This document shows, piece after piece, positions 8,687 through 16,038 of a DNA stretch of 23,259 nucleotides. The notes beneath the pieces were generated by a model, which ran no database searches, was not told where the DNA came from, and worked only from the letters and a program-made list of their open reading frames with translations. Within the stretch, counting starts at the first letter, position 1, and every line of letters begins with the position of its first letter. Source of the stretch: Spirochaetaceae bacterium (GTDB taxonomy: Bacteria; Spirochaetota; Spirochaetia; SZUA-6; Bin103); NCBI GenBank assembly GCA_026710565.1, contig JAPOQV010000230.1, positions 1 to 23,259 on the forward strand, written 5' to 3'. A program made the translations under genes and the position numbers.

Positions 8687-9528
8687 CGCGCCCGGGGGCC
8701 CCCGCGGCGGGGCGCCCCCCTTCCCTTTCTTCTCCCCCTCCCGCGCGGTCCGCCAGCCGGGGGCGGGGCGCCTCCCCCCCCCGGACCGATCGGCAGCCGG
8801 GCCCGCGGCACCTCCGCCACGCGGTCCGACTGGCGCGGATCGCGCAGGTACAGGTGCAGGAGCTGGAACTGGCCGGCGCCCGTGCCGATCAACTCTCCCA
8901 GGTAGTCCAGGCGGACGAAGGCGGACGAGAAGGGCATGAACCCCGCATCCTCGGTCGTGGCGGCCAGCACGAGCTCTCCCACGTTCTGCTGACCGGTGAC
9001 CGTTGCAACACGCACCAGCACCTGGTCGCCGATCTCCACGCGCAACCGCCCGGCCACCGATTCCGGCAGGATCAGCGCGTTGCGATCCTCCTCCCGCGGC
9101 AACGAGCCGGCAGTCAGCGAGAGGCTGGGAAAGAAGCTCGGTTCCCCGTGCCAGTCCACGCCTTCGACGAACTGATTGGTCTGCTTGGAGCCGAAGATCA
9201 GGGTTCCCAGCGTACGGCTGCGGCGGTTCAGCTCCGCGATGTCATCCTCGACCTCGTCGACGGCGGACGCCAGCGAGGAGCCGCTGCCATCCGAGTCGCG
9301 GATGACATTGATGATCAGACGCGAGTCGGTGAGCTCCGTTCCGCTCACGTACACGTGGCCGCCGATCATGTCGGTGAGCGCGCCCTCGATGTTTCGCGAC
9401 ACGCCGCCGGTGAACCCGTTCAGGATGGTGACCACAACAACACCGAACGCGATCGCGCCGGCGAGCAGCACGCTTCGCTTCTTCTGCCTGCCGGTATTGC
9501 GGAAGGCGATGCGGAACAGGCTGCGCAT
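8542..9528 (-). CDS. FtsX-family permease 2, N-terminal part before a frameshift
   Basis: The N-terminal half of a LolC/LolE/MacB-like permease. It has a short cytoplasmic start (MRSLFRIAFRNTGRQKKRS), helix 1 (about 19-38, LLAGAIAFGVVVVTILNGF) and a periplasmic domain with the EVEDDIAELNRRSRTLG and ILPESVAGRLRVEIGD segments. Meaningful sequence ends near VAEVPRARLPI (about 8790). Beyond that the frame encodes Gly/Pro/Arg-rich nonsense and then the out-of-frame shadow of the C-terminal half. The ATG at 9526-9528 overlaps the stop of permease 1 by one base (TGATG). With the ATPase and permease 1 it would form the heteromeric core of a LolCDE-like transporter. A one-base loss (or two-base gain) would separate the frames. 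Confidence 0.8.
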   Translation of the reverse strand: MRSLFRIAFRNTGRQKKRSVLLAGAIAFGVVVVTILNGFTGGVSRNIEGALTDMIGGHVYVSGTELTDSRLIINVIRDSDGSGSSLASAVDEVEDDIAELNRRSRTLGTLIFGSKQTNQFVEGVDWHGEPSFFPSLSLTAGSLPREEDRNALILPESVAGRLRVEIGDQVLVRVATVTGQQNVGELVLAATTEDAGFMPFSSAFVRLDYLGELIGTGAGQFQLLHLYLRDPRQSDRVAEVPRARLPIGPGGGGAPPPAGGPRGRGRRKGRGAPRRGGPRARWGPAPAGSPTTRSRGKGPASRSPLSTTSWRRCRTCSGCSTSSAWWSS

Positions 9529-11000
9529 CAGCCGGTCCCCATGGCCTGCCGCGGCGAGATGCGCAGAGCCACGGCAAGGGGATAGAGGCTCGAAACCACG
9601 GCGATCGCCGCTACCATGACCAGCGAGAATCCGACCGAGCCGGGTGACACCTCGGGCCGCAGGACCTCGCCCCCGAACAGAATGCGCAGGAACAGGTTGG
9701 AGGCGGGGATGCCGGTTGCGCCAAGGATGAACAGCAATACCAGCCCGAGCAGGACGCCGGCCCCGCCGAACACGAAGGCAAGCGTCACCGTCTCCGCGCC
9801 GATCATGCGCCGCACGAACCCCTTGCGCGCGCCGATCGCGCGCATGGTGCCGATCTCGCTGATGCGCTCTGTCACCGAGATGACCAGCGTGTTCATGATG
9901 ATGATCACGGCGACGACGGCGATGACGATGATCACCACGTTGAACACGATCTTGAACCCGTCGGAAAGCTGCGACATGGGCGCCGCGGCCCCTACCCAGC
10001 CCATCACCTGCGCGTTGAGGTCGGCTTCGGCGATCAGCCGCTCCAGGTCCTCGGTCACGCGCGCGGCCGCCCCCGGCCGGTTCAACTTCAACAGCAGGAA
10101 GTGCCAGGCGCCGGAGTCCACGACGGTCTCCTCACGCCCGCCAAGATCCAGCAGGATCGGAGCTTCCGAGCCGGCTTCGACCTCCTGCACCAGGCTCCCG
10201 GCATCGCCGCCGCCGAAGAGATCGGACTCGTCCACCGAGCCGAGCCCGGCAATCTGCTGCTCGGTCAGGATCTGCTCCGCCGGCGCCGAAACGGTCATGC
10301 CGGTCAGCGTGCGCAGCGTCGTGATATCCACGAACGACACGGAATCGAGCTGCGGCAGGGCGTTACGGAACCGAAAAATCCCGGTGACCGCCACCTCGCG
10401 GACCTTGATGCCGGCCTCAGTGGTCGCCGTGAGCAGCACGCGATCACCCGGGCGCACCTCGCGGTCGGCCGATTCGCCAAGGTCGTTTGCGGTCTCCTGA
10501 GACAGCACGATGCCCACCTGATCCGGTTCCAGGAACGAGCCGGAAACCAGCTCGGCGGCGTCCGGAAACGCCTCCCTGTAGCGCGCCGGCTCGATCCCCC
10601 AGAGCTGCGAGAACGACTCACCGACGGACGTCCCATCCTTGCCGGCCAAGTTGACGATGGCGCTGTCGCTGGCCTGCGGACTCCAGGCTGCCACGGCCGG
10701 GTGATCGGCCACCGCCTGCCGGAGCTGCTCGTACCCGTCGAGCCGCGGCGTCCGCGCGTTGAGGAAGTCGGTGCTGCGCACCCCGAACAGGCTGACGGGA
10801 GCGTCGGCGACGCCGGCCAGCACCACGTGGCCGGTGAAGTTGTCGATGAACGACCGCCGGATGCCGGCCGCGGCCGAGTCCATCAAAGAGTTGCCCACCA
10901 CCAGCACAAAGGTGCCGATCAGGATGATCGTGCCGACGATCAGGCTCTTGGCCCGATGCTCTTGCAGATTCCGGATCGCGATGCGCCAGACGACGCTCAC
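9528..11000 (-). CDS. FtsX-family ABC transporter permease 1 (LolC/E or MacB-like)
   Basis: The 490-residue integral membrane protein has the four-helix FtsX layout: helix 1 at about 19-39, a long periplasmic domain (about 40-345), and three C-terminal helices near 351-376, 404-428 and 456-480. The cytoplasmic loop ERISEIGTMRAIGARKG (378-394) is the coupling region that contacts the ATPase. These permeases use ATP to lift lipids, lipoproteins or other hydrophobic cargo out of the inner membrane rather than pump across it. The GTG start overlaps the ATPase stop as GTGA, and the stop overlaps the permease 2 start by one base. LolC/E and MacB-type cargo cannot be distinguished by sequence alone; the LolA-like gene downstream favours lipid or lipoprotein trafficking. 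Confidence 0.9.
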   Translation of the reverse strand: MSVVWRIAIRNLQEHRAKSLIVGTIILIGTFVLVVGNSLMDSAAAGIRRSFIDNFTGHVVLAGVADAPVSLFGVRSTDFLNARTPRLDGYEQLRQAVADHPAVAAWSPQASDSAIVNLAGKDGTSVGESFSQLWGIEPARYREAFPDAAELVSGSFLEPDQVGIVLSQETANDLGESADREVRPGDRVLLTATTEAGIKVREVAVTGIFRFRNALPQLDSVSFVDITTLRTLTGMTVSAPAEQILTEQQIAGLGSVDESDLFGGGDAGSLVQEVEAGSEAPILLDLGGREETVVDSGAWHFLLLKLNRPGAAARVTEDLERLIAEADLNAQVMGWVGAAAPMSQLSDGFKIVFNVVIIVIAVVAVIIIMNTLVISVTERISEIGTMRAIGARKGFVRRMIGAETVTLAFVFGGAGVLLGLVLLFILGATGIPASNLFLRILFGGEVLRPEVSPGSVGFSLVMVAAIAVVSSLYPLAVALRISPRQAMGTG

Positions 11001-11704
11001 GCGCTGCGCCTCGAATCGCTCTTGCGATCCTCCGTGACCAGCCCGTCGTGCAGCCTGATGATGTGGTCGGCGATGCCGACGATGGCCGGGTCGTGAGTGG
11101 AGAACACGAACGTGGTGCCGAGCTCGGCGTTCATGTGCTTCATCAACTCGATGATCTGTTCGCCGGTCTCGGAATCGAGGTTGGCGGTCGGCTCGTCGGC
11201 CAGCACGATGCGCGGCTTGTTGGCCAGGGCGCGGGCGATCGCCACCCGCTGCCGCTGGCCGCCGGACAGCTCGGCGGGACGGTGGCTGCGGTGATCCTCA
11301 AGACCCACCGCCTCGATCAGGTAGGAGACCCAGTCGGCCCGTTCCGCCTTCGGCACGCGCGCCTGGCCGATCAGGAGCGGGAACTCCACGTTCTCTGCCA
11401 CGTTCAGCACCGGCACCAGGTTGAACGACTGGAAGATGAACCCCAGCACATCGTGGCGCAGCTCCGTGACCTGACGGTCGGCCATGCCAGCGGTGTCGGT
11501 TCCCATCACCTGCGCGGTCCCGGAAGTGGGGGTGTCGATGCAGCCGATGAGATTGAGGATCGTGCTCTTTCCCGAGCCCGACGGTCCGGCGATGGAGACG
11601 AAGTCTCCTTCCTCAATCTCGAAACTCACCCCCTTGACGGCGTGCACCTCGGTCTTGCCGAGCGGGTAGATCTTGCGTACGTCGGTGAGCGTGACTGCTG
11701 GCAC
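10997..11704 (-). CDS. ABC transporter ATPase, LolD/MacB class
   Basis: The 235-residue ATPase has all catalytic elements: Walker A GPSGSGKST (40-48), Q-loop FIFQSFNL with Q92, signature LSGGQ (146-150), Walker B IVLADEP (166-172) and switch H204 (STHD). The ILNLIGCIDTPTSG segment and short C terminus are typical of the LolD/MacB/FtsE class that powers FtsX-type permeases. It heads the operon and overlaps permease 1 by four bases. I take the GTG at 11702-11704 because the conserved AVTLTDVRKIYPLG strand follows at once. No Shine-Dalgarno is visible before it; a TACACT hexamer 6 nt upstream (11711-11716) could be a -10 box for a leaderless transcript, which is speculative. Confidence 0.92.
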   Translation of the reverse strand: MPAVTLTDVRKIYPLGKTEVHAVKGVSFEIEEGDFVSIAGPSGSGKSTILNLIGCIDTPTSGTAQVMGTDTAGMADRQVTELRHDVLGFIFQSFNLVPVLNVAENVEFPLLIGQARVPKAERADWVSYLIEAVGLEDHRSHRPAELSGGQRQRVAIARALANKPRIVLADEPTANLDSETGEQIIELMKHMNAELGTTFVFSTHDPAIVGIADHIIRLHDGLVTEDRKSDSRRSA

Positions 11705-11754
11705 GGTCCGAGTGTACCGCCGGCCCCAAGCAACAGGCTACCGGCCGCGGGCCG

Positions 11755-11782
11755 CGTTCATGGGGCGTTCACCGGCCGTTCA
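11755..11782 (-). promoter_or_regulatory. Three TGAACG direct repeats, 11-nt period
   Basis: TGAACG occurs on the minus strand three times (11777-11782, 11766-11771, 11755-11760), each start exactly 11 nt from the next. The array begins at the GH42-like stop codon and ends 50 nt before the ABC operon start. Direct half-sites one helical turn apart are how OmpR/PhoB-type response regulators bind, so an operator for the transport operon is a reasonable inference. Confidence 0.4.
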
Positions 11783-13888
11783 GGCCGCCTCCGAGTGGCC
11801 CCGGTCGACCGCCACCACCCGCACCGAGGCCGGTCCGAAGGCCAGGTCGAAGCCATTCGCGGCGACCTCCAGCTCCCCGTCCCGCGCGGCGATCAGGTCC
11901 GTGGCCCGCGTGATCGGCCACGACGGCGTCACTCGGGCAGAGGCGTGCCGCAGGGAGGGATTGAACAGGAACAGCAGATCGCGGCCGGTCCGCGAGCGGC
12001 GCCGCAGCGGCACGACGCGATCGCCTGCCATGGCGACCGGCGGGCACACCCCGCGGGAGGCGAGCAGCGGCAGCACCAGCGAAGCAGGGGCGGTCCCGCC
12101 GAACGCGGTCGCCGGCGACAGGGCCAGCCACGCCAGGCGGCGGTCCGCGCGCTCCACGCCGACCGCGGCGCCGTCCAGCCTGGCCAGCACTCGGCTGTCG
12201 CCGGCCGGCTCCAGGACGGCGTACCCGGTCTGCTCCCGGATGACCAGATGCCCGAACGCGCCCGACAACACGCCGCTGCCAGCGCGGCCCGGCGTGAAGC
12301 GGTCGTAGTCGGCGACCCGCGCGCCCAGCAGCTCGGCCAAGCCTTCCGGCGGCGCGTAGCTGAAGCGTCCGTTCGCCGCGTAGGAGCCCAGGTTGCCGTC
12401 CGCCACCACGAACGGCCCCGACTCCCGCGCCACGGCACCGGCGATCCGGTCGACCGTCGCCGCCTCCAGCAGCGCCGTGTTCGGCAGCCAGACCACGCGG
12501 TAGGGCGACCAGTCGTGCCCGCTCGTGATCACGTCGGCCGGGATGCCGTGCGTCCACAGCGTGCGGTAGAGACCGAGCAGGCCGTCCAGATAGGACTGGT
12601 GCTCGCCGTTGTAGAGGAAGATCTCCGAGCTCGGGCCATCGTAGAGGATCGCCACCTCCGGCTGCGGGACCTGCAGCGGCACATGGCCGGCGATGCGGTC
12701 GATGTCCGCGAGCGCCCGGCGGACCGCGCGCAGGCGCCCGGTTGGCTCCCGGTCCGGCGCGGTCAGGCTGTAGCCCGGCGCCTCGAAGCTCAGGTACTCC
12801 GGGGTGTACTGCCAGAACATCGCGCCGGCGGCGCCGTGAATGAGGCTCAGCCACAGCAGCGAGGTCACCTCCGCCGGGTGCGACTGGGGCTTCCAGGTGA
12901 CGCCGGCCGGGCTCATGCCGGCGTAGATCTCCTCGTTCCACCAGCGGCCGCCGCGGCCGATGCCGCGCGACCAGTCGAAGCTGAAGCAGCGTTCGGCGAT
13001 CCGCAGGGGGTCGGGGCCTGTCAGCAGTTCGTTGGAGGGCATGGACATGCCCCAACTGTCCACCTCGCCCGCGCATGCCTGGTCGAAGGGCCGCGGCATG
13101 TTCGCACCGTGCGCGCGCAGTTCGTGACTGTCGTCCAGCTCCCGGATCACCCGCACCTGCCAGCGTAGCGTCTCGGCCAGGTTCTCGACGTGAAACTGCC
13201 GGTAGAGCAGCATCTCCACCACGTTGCGCGAGCTGCGCGCCGGCGCGACGTCCTCCCAGCAGCGATAGCGCCGGTGCAGCCGCTCGTTGAGCTCATCCAG
13301 CGTGTAGCGGCGCTCGAGCCACGCGGCGTAGCGGGCCAGCGTGCTCGCGCAGTAGCACGGGCAGACCGGTCCGTCGGTCGTCGGGAACGACGCGCCGTCC
13401 CACACGCCCCAGATCAGCAGGCTCTCGTGGTCGCGGTAGCGGCCCACCACGGTGCGCAGCAGCCGCTCGCCGTACTCCCGCCACTTCGGATGGTCGTAGC
13501 AGTGGATCATCCTCCCCTGCGGCATGGCGTTGGTGGAGTCGGGATGCAAGGGTGTCCCGTCGGGCTTCACTTGGCGGATGTCGGGATGCTCGCGCAGCAG
13601 CCAGTCCGGGCACGCCCCGTGCGTGGCCAGCGTCAGGTCGAACCAGACCAGCAGGTCATGGCGGGCGGCCAGCTCGAAGAAGCGGTCGAAGTCGTCCAGC
13701 TCGAAGCGGCCGGGGGACGGCTCAACCCAGTTCCAGTAGGAGAAGGTCCGCACGATGCGCAGGCCGTCGGCGCGGATCGCCGCGAAGTCGCGGTCCCAGA
13801 ACTCCTGCGGCGGCATCGGCGCGCGGTAGTACTCGGTGCCGACCGGAAAGGGCACCGGCGCGGTCCGGAAGGGAAGTGCATCGGCCAT
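11780..13888 (-). CDS. GH42-like glycoside hydrolase with altered acid/base site
   Basis: The 702-residue protein has the GH42 beta-galactosidase architecture: an N-terminal TIM barrel (about 10-400; GLRIVRTFSYWNWVEPSPG at 42-60), a Rossmann-like middle domain (about 410-600, EVAILYDGPSS) and a small C-terminal beta domain. Cys130 and the CPCYC cluster (176-180) resemble the GH42 zinc site, and WWNEEIY (316-322) offers E319 or E320 as nucleophile. However, the segment that normally reads W-x-x-D-N-E is W160-G-V-W-D-G165, so the acid/base Glu is replaced by Gly. The protein lacks a signal peptide and is probably cytoplasmic. It may use a different acid, be a lectin-like remnant or act on an activated substrate. 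It precedes the ABC operon by 75 nt on the same strand and is divergent from ada. Confidence 0.8.
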   Translation of the reverse strand: MADALPFRTAPVPFPVGTEYYRAPMPPQEFWDRDFAAIRADGLRIVRTFSYWNWVEPSPGRFELDDFDRFFELAARHDLLVWFDLTLATHGACPDWLLREHPDIRQVKPDGTPLHPDSTNAMPQGRMIHCYDHPKWREYGERLLRTVVGRYRDHESLLIWGVWDGASFPTTDGPVCPCYCASTLARYAAWLERRYTLDELNERLHRRYRCWEDVAPARSSRNVVEMLLYRQFHVENLAETLRWQVRVIRELDDSHELRAHGANMPRPFDQACAGEVDSWGMSMPSNELLTGPDPLRIAERCFSFDWSRGIGRGGRWWNEEIYAGMSPAGVTWKPQSHPAEVTSLLWLSLIHGAAGAMFWQYTPEYLSFEAPGYSLTAPDREPTGRLRAVRRALADIDRIAGHVPLQVPQPEVAILYDGPSSEIFLYNGEHQSYLDGLLGLYRTLWTHGIPADVITSGHDWSPYRVVWLPNTALLEAATVDRIAGAVARESGPFVVADGNLGSYAANGRFSYAPPEGLAELLGARVADYDRFTPGRAGSGVLSGAFGHLVIREQTGYAVLEPAGDSRVLARLDGAAVGVERADRRLAWLALSPATAFGGTAPASLVLPLLASRGVCPPVAMAGDRVVPLRRRSRTGRDLLFLFNPSLRHASARVTPSWPITRATDLIAARDGELEVAANGFDLAFGPASVRVVAVDRGHSEAA

Positions 13889-13898
13889 GACGCCTACG

Positions 13899-13911
13899 AT
13901 AGCGCAGCGCT
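13899..13911. promoter_or_regulatory. Possible Ada box / palindrome upstream of ada
   Basis: ATAGCGCA (13899-13906) matches the classical Ada box AAAGCGCA at 7 of 8 bases and runs into a perfect 11-bp dyad, AGCGCAGCGCT (13901-13911). It lies about 80 nt upstream of the ada start in the divergent gap with the GH42-like gene, where autoregulation by methylated Ada would act. Short GC-rich matches arise by chance easily. Confidence 0.3.
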
Positions 13912-13985
13912 CATCGAGAGGAGACCGCCGGTTTGCCGTTCATTCCGCGGTGGCCGCGATGCTCCGACCCGATTACCGTTGGCGC

Positions 13986-15029
13986 ATGGCTCGCACTACT
14001 CCGCCGTCTGACGAGATGCTCACCGCGTTCGCCGATCGGGACAGCAGCTATGACGGCGCCTTCGTGGCCGCCGTGCGGACGACCGGCATCTTCTGCCGCG
14101 CTTCCTGTCCGGCCCGCAGGCCGCGTCCGGACAACGTCGAGTTCTTCGAGTCGGCCGACGAGGCGCTCGCCTCCGGCTACCGGCCCTGCCTGCGCTGTCG
14201 GCCGCTCGAGGCAAACGGGACCGCGCCACCATGGCTCGACCCGCTGTTGGCCGAACTGGAGCGCAACCCGCGGCGCCGCTGGACCGACGCCGACCTGGAC
14301 GCACGCGGATTCCGTCCGGAGGCAGTGCGGCGCTGGTTTCGGCGCCGCTTCGGGACGACGTTCCATGAATACGCACGCACCCGGCGGCTGTCGGCAGCGG
14401 TGGCGACCCTGCAGCAAGGCGCAGCGGTGACCGACGCTGCCTTCGACCACGGCTACGAATCGCTCAGCGGGTTCAACGATGCCATCCGCAACCTGATCGG
14501 CGCGTCGCCCGGCGCGGCCGGAGACGCCATGCTGCTGGCGGTGGCGCCGATGGAGACGCCGCTGGGCGCAATGCTGCTCGGCGCCGCGGACGGCAAACTC
14601 TGCCTAGCCGAATTCGGCGATCCGGATCGCCTTGAGGCGCAACTGCGTCGGACGCGCCGGCGCATGAAGGCGACGCTCGTCCCCGGCCGGCCGGCTCCCA
14701 TCGCAGACGCCGAGTCCCAACTCCAGGAGTACTTCGCCGGCCGCAGGCGGCGCTTCGATCTGCCCCTGCTGCCGGCGGGCACCGACATGCAGCGGCAGGT
14801 CTGGGAGGCGTTGCTGCGGATCCCCTATGGCCAGACGTGGAGTTACGGCCAGGTCGCGGCAGCGATCGGCCGGCCGCGCGCCGCCCGGCCGGTGGGCCAG
14901 GCGGTCGGCGCCAACCCGATCGGCATCATCGTCCCCTGCCACCGGGTCATCGGCGCCGCCGGCGCCCTCACCGGCTTCGGCGGCGGCCTGTGGCGCAAGC
15001 AGCGTCTCCTGACCCTGGAACGGGCGTGA
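13986..15029 (+). CDS. ada: Ada bifunctional alkylation-response regulator and DNA methyltransferase
   Basis: The 347-residue protein matches full-length Ada domain by domain. The N-terminal zinc domain has C37, C41, C68 and C71 (FCRASCPAR; PCLRC); C37 is the expected acceptor of methyl groups from phosphotriesters and the trigger for activation. An AraC-type helix-turn-helix region follows (about 83-175, VRRWFRRRFGTTFHEYARTRR). The C-terminal O6-methylguanine methyltransferase has the IIVPCHRVIG active site with C318. Cys positions differ from E. coli Ada (38, 42, 69, 72, 321) by only one to three residues, which supports the ATG at 13986 over in-frame upstream starts (13959 or earlier). No good Shine-Dalgarno is seen. 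It may regulate itself through the nearby putative Ada box. Confidence 0.95.
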   Translation: MARTTPPSDEMLTAFADRDSSYDGAFVAAVRTTGIFCRASCPARRPRPDNVEFFESADEALASGYRPCLRCRPLEANGTAPPWLDPLLAELERNPRRRWTDADLDARGFRPEAVRRWFRRRFGTTFHEYARTRRLSAAVATLQQGAAVTDAAFDHGYESLSGFNDAIRNLIGASPGAAGDAMLLAVAPMETPLGAMLLGAADGKLCLAEFGDPDRLEAQLRRTRRRMKATLVPGRPAPIADAESQLQEYFAGRRRRFDLPLLPAGTDMQRQVWEALLRIPYGQTWSYGQVAAAIGRPRAARPVGQAVGANPIGIIVPCHRVIGAAGALTGFGGGLWRKQRLLTLERA

Positions 15030-15082
15030 GCACGGCCGCATGCAGTAGCCCGGACCAAGGTGCAGGACTTCGTCAGCAGGAA

Positions 15083-15088
15083 TAGGAT
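15083..15088 (+). promoter_or_regulatory. Shine-Dalgarno TAGGAT before the EEP gene
   Basis: TAGGAT lies 8 nt before the ATG at 15097, with AGGA also present at 15078-15081. This supports that start and independent translation from ada. Confidence 0.4.
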
Positions 15089-15096
15089 GCCTTAGC

Positions 15097-15993
15097 ATGG
15101 TTTCTACCGTTCTGACCTGGAACGTCCGGTGGGCGACTCCACGTTCTCCGAGACGCCACGAGATACTGCATCGCATCTTTCGTCACAACCCCGACATCGT
15201 TTGCCTCACGGAGGTCGACTCACAGCTCCTGGCCGATCGATCCGGTCATGTGATCCGAGCCCGACCGGACGGGATCGTGGCCAAGGAAGCCAACGATAAG
15301 AGAAAGGTGGTTCTGTGGTCGAAAGAGCCTTGGGAGCAGATCGACGATCTCGGGCACGTCCATATGCCACCCGGCCGGTTTGTCTCCGGTGTCACGAAGG
15401 TTCCTCTGTTGGGAGTGGTAACTGTCATCGGTGTGTGCATCCCGTGGCACGCCTCACGAACTCGCTGGACGAACGACGGAATAAAGCGCAAGAGATGGGA
15501 AGATCACAGGAAGTACCTTGAGATCCTGAGGGGCGTGCTCCAGCGGGCACCTCTGCGGCGCCTCATCCTATTGGGAGACTTCAACCAGAAGATAAGCGGT
15601 GGCAAAGCGCCGAAAGACGTGCGCGAGGCTCTGCAGGCCGCGTTCTCGGGTGACATGGAGATTGCCACCGCCGATCTTGACGTCATCGACCACATTGCGT
15701 TGACTCGGGAATTGCGGGTCCGGAACCGTGCGGTAATCGACAGATTCCACGATGACAGGGAGCTGTCGGACCATTGCGGAGTCGTTGCCGATGTTGCGGT
15801 AGATCACGTGTACGACAGGTTCACGGAAGTTCCGTTCGACGGACTCCAGGTGGACGGCGACGGCAACGTCGTAGATCCTCCGCCCGGCCCGGCCAGGGAT
15901 AGGGCCGTGGGCTTGATAGAAGGGTGGATGCGCTACTGGAAGGATGGGGACAGCAGCCTCCTCATTGAGTTGGGCGTGCTCCGTTCAGAGTAG
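15097..15993 (+). CDS. Endonuclease/exonuclease/phosphatase-family protein
   Basis: The 298-residue protein has the EEP (DNase I/AP-endonuclease-like) metal-dependent phosphodiesterase motifs in order: TWNV with N9, CLTEV with E39, GDFNQ with D161 and N163, and SDHCGV with D225 and H226. The family cuts nucleic acids, phospholipid head groups or inositol phosphates, so the substrate is not set by sequence. There is no signal peptide, favouring a cytoplasmic role. About 55 residues after the last motif (from about 243, ending GWMRYWKDGDSSLLIELGVL) form an extension I do not recognise. The gene is visibly less GC-rich than its neighbours and uses codons such as att, gta and agg more freely, which hints at recent acquisition. 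It follows ada by 67 nt and converges on the acyl-ligase gene. Confidence 0.8.
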   Translation: MVSTVLTWNVRWATPRSPRRHEILHRIFRHNPDIVCLTEVDSQLLADRSGHVIRARPDGIVAKEANDKRKVVLWSKEPWEQIDDLGHVHMPPGRFVSGVTKVPLLGVVTVIGVCIPWHASRTRWTNDGIKRKRWEDHRKYLEILRGVLQRAPLRRLILLGDFNQKISGGKAPKDVREALQAAFSGDMEIATADLDVIDHIALTRELRVRNRAVIDRFHDDRELSDHCGVVADVAVDHVYDRFTEVPFDGLQVDGDGNVVDPPPGPARDRAVGLIEGWMRYWKDGDSSLLIELGVLRSE

Positions 15994-16038
15994 GGAGAGT
16001 GCGGTCAGTTTGAGCCAACTCGGCACGTCATCCCTCCG

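Noticed and set aside
11048..13168. 706-codon plus-strand open frame opposite the ABC ATPase and GH42-like genes
   Set aside because: Same cause; the minus-strand genes carry Walker motifs and the GH42 fold, and this frame has none.
13836..13985. N-terminal extension of Ada
   Set aside because: The zinc-binding Cys positions match E. coli Ada only with the 13986 start, and the extension runs into the GH42-like gene on the other strand.
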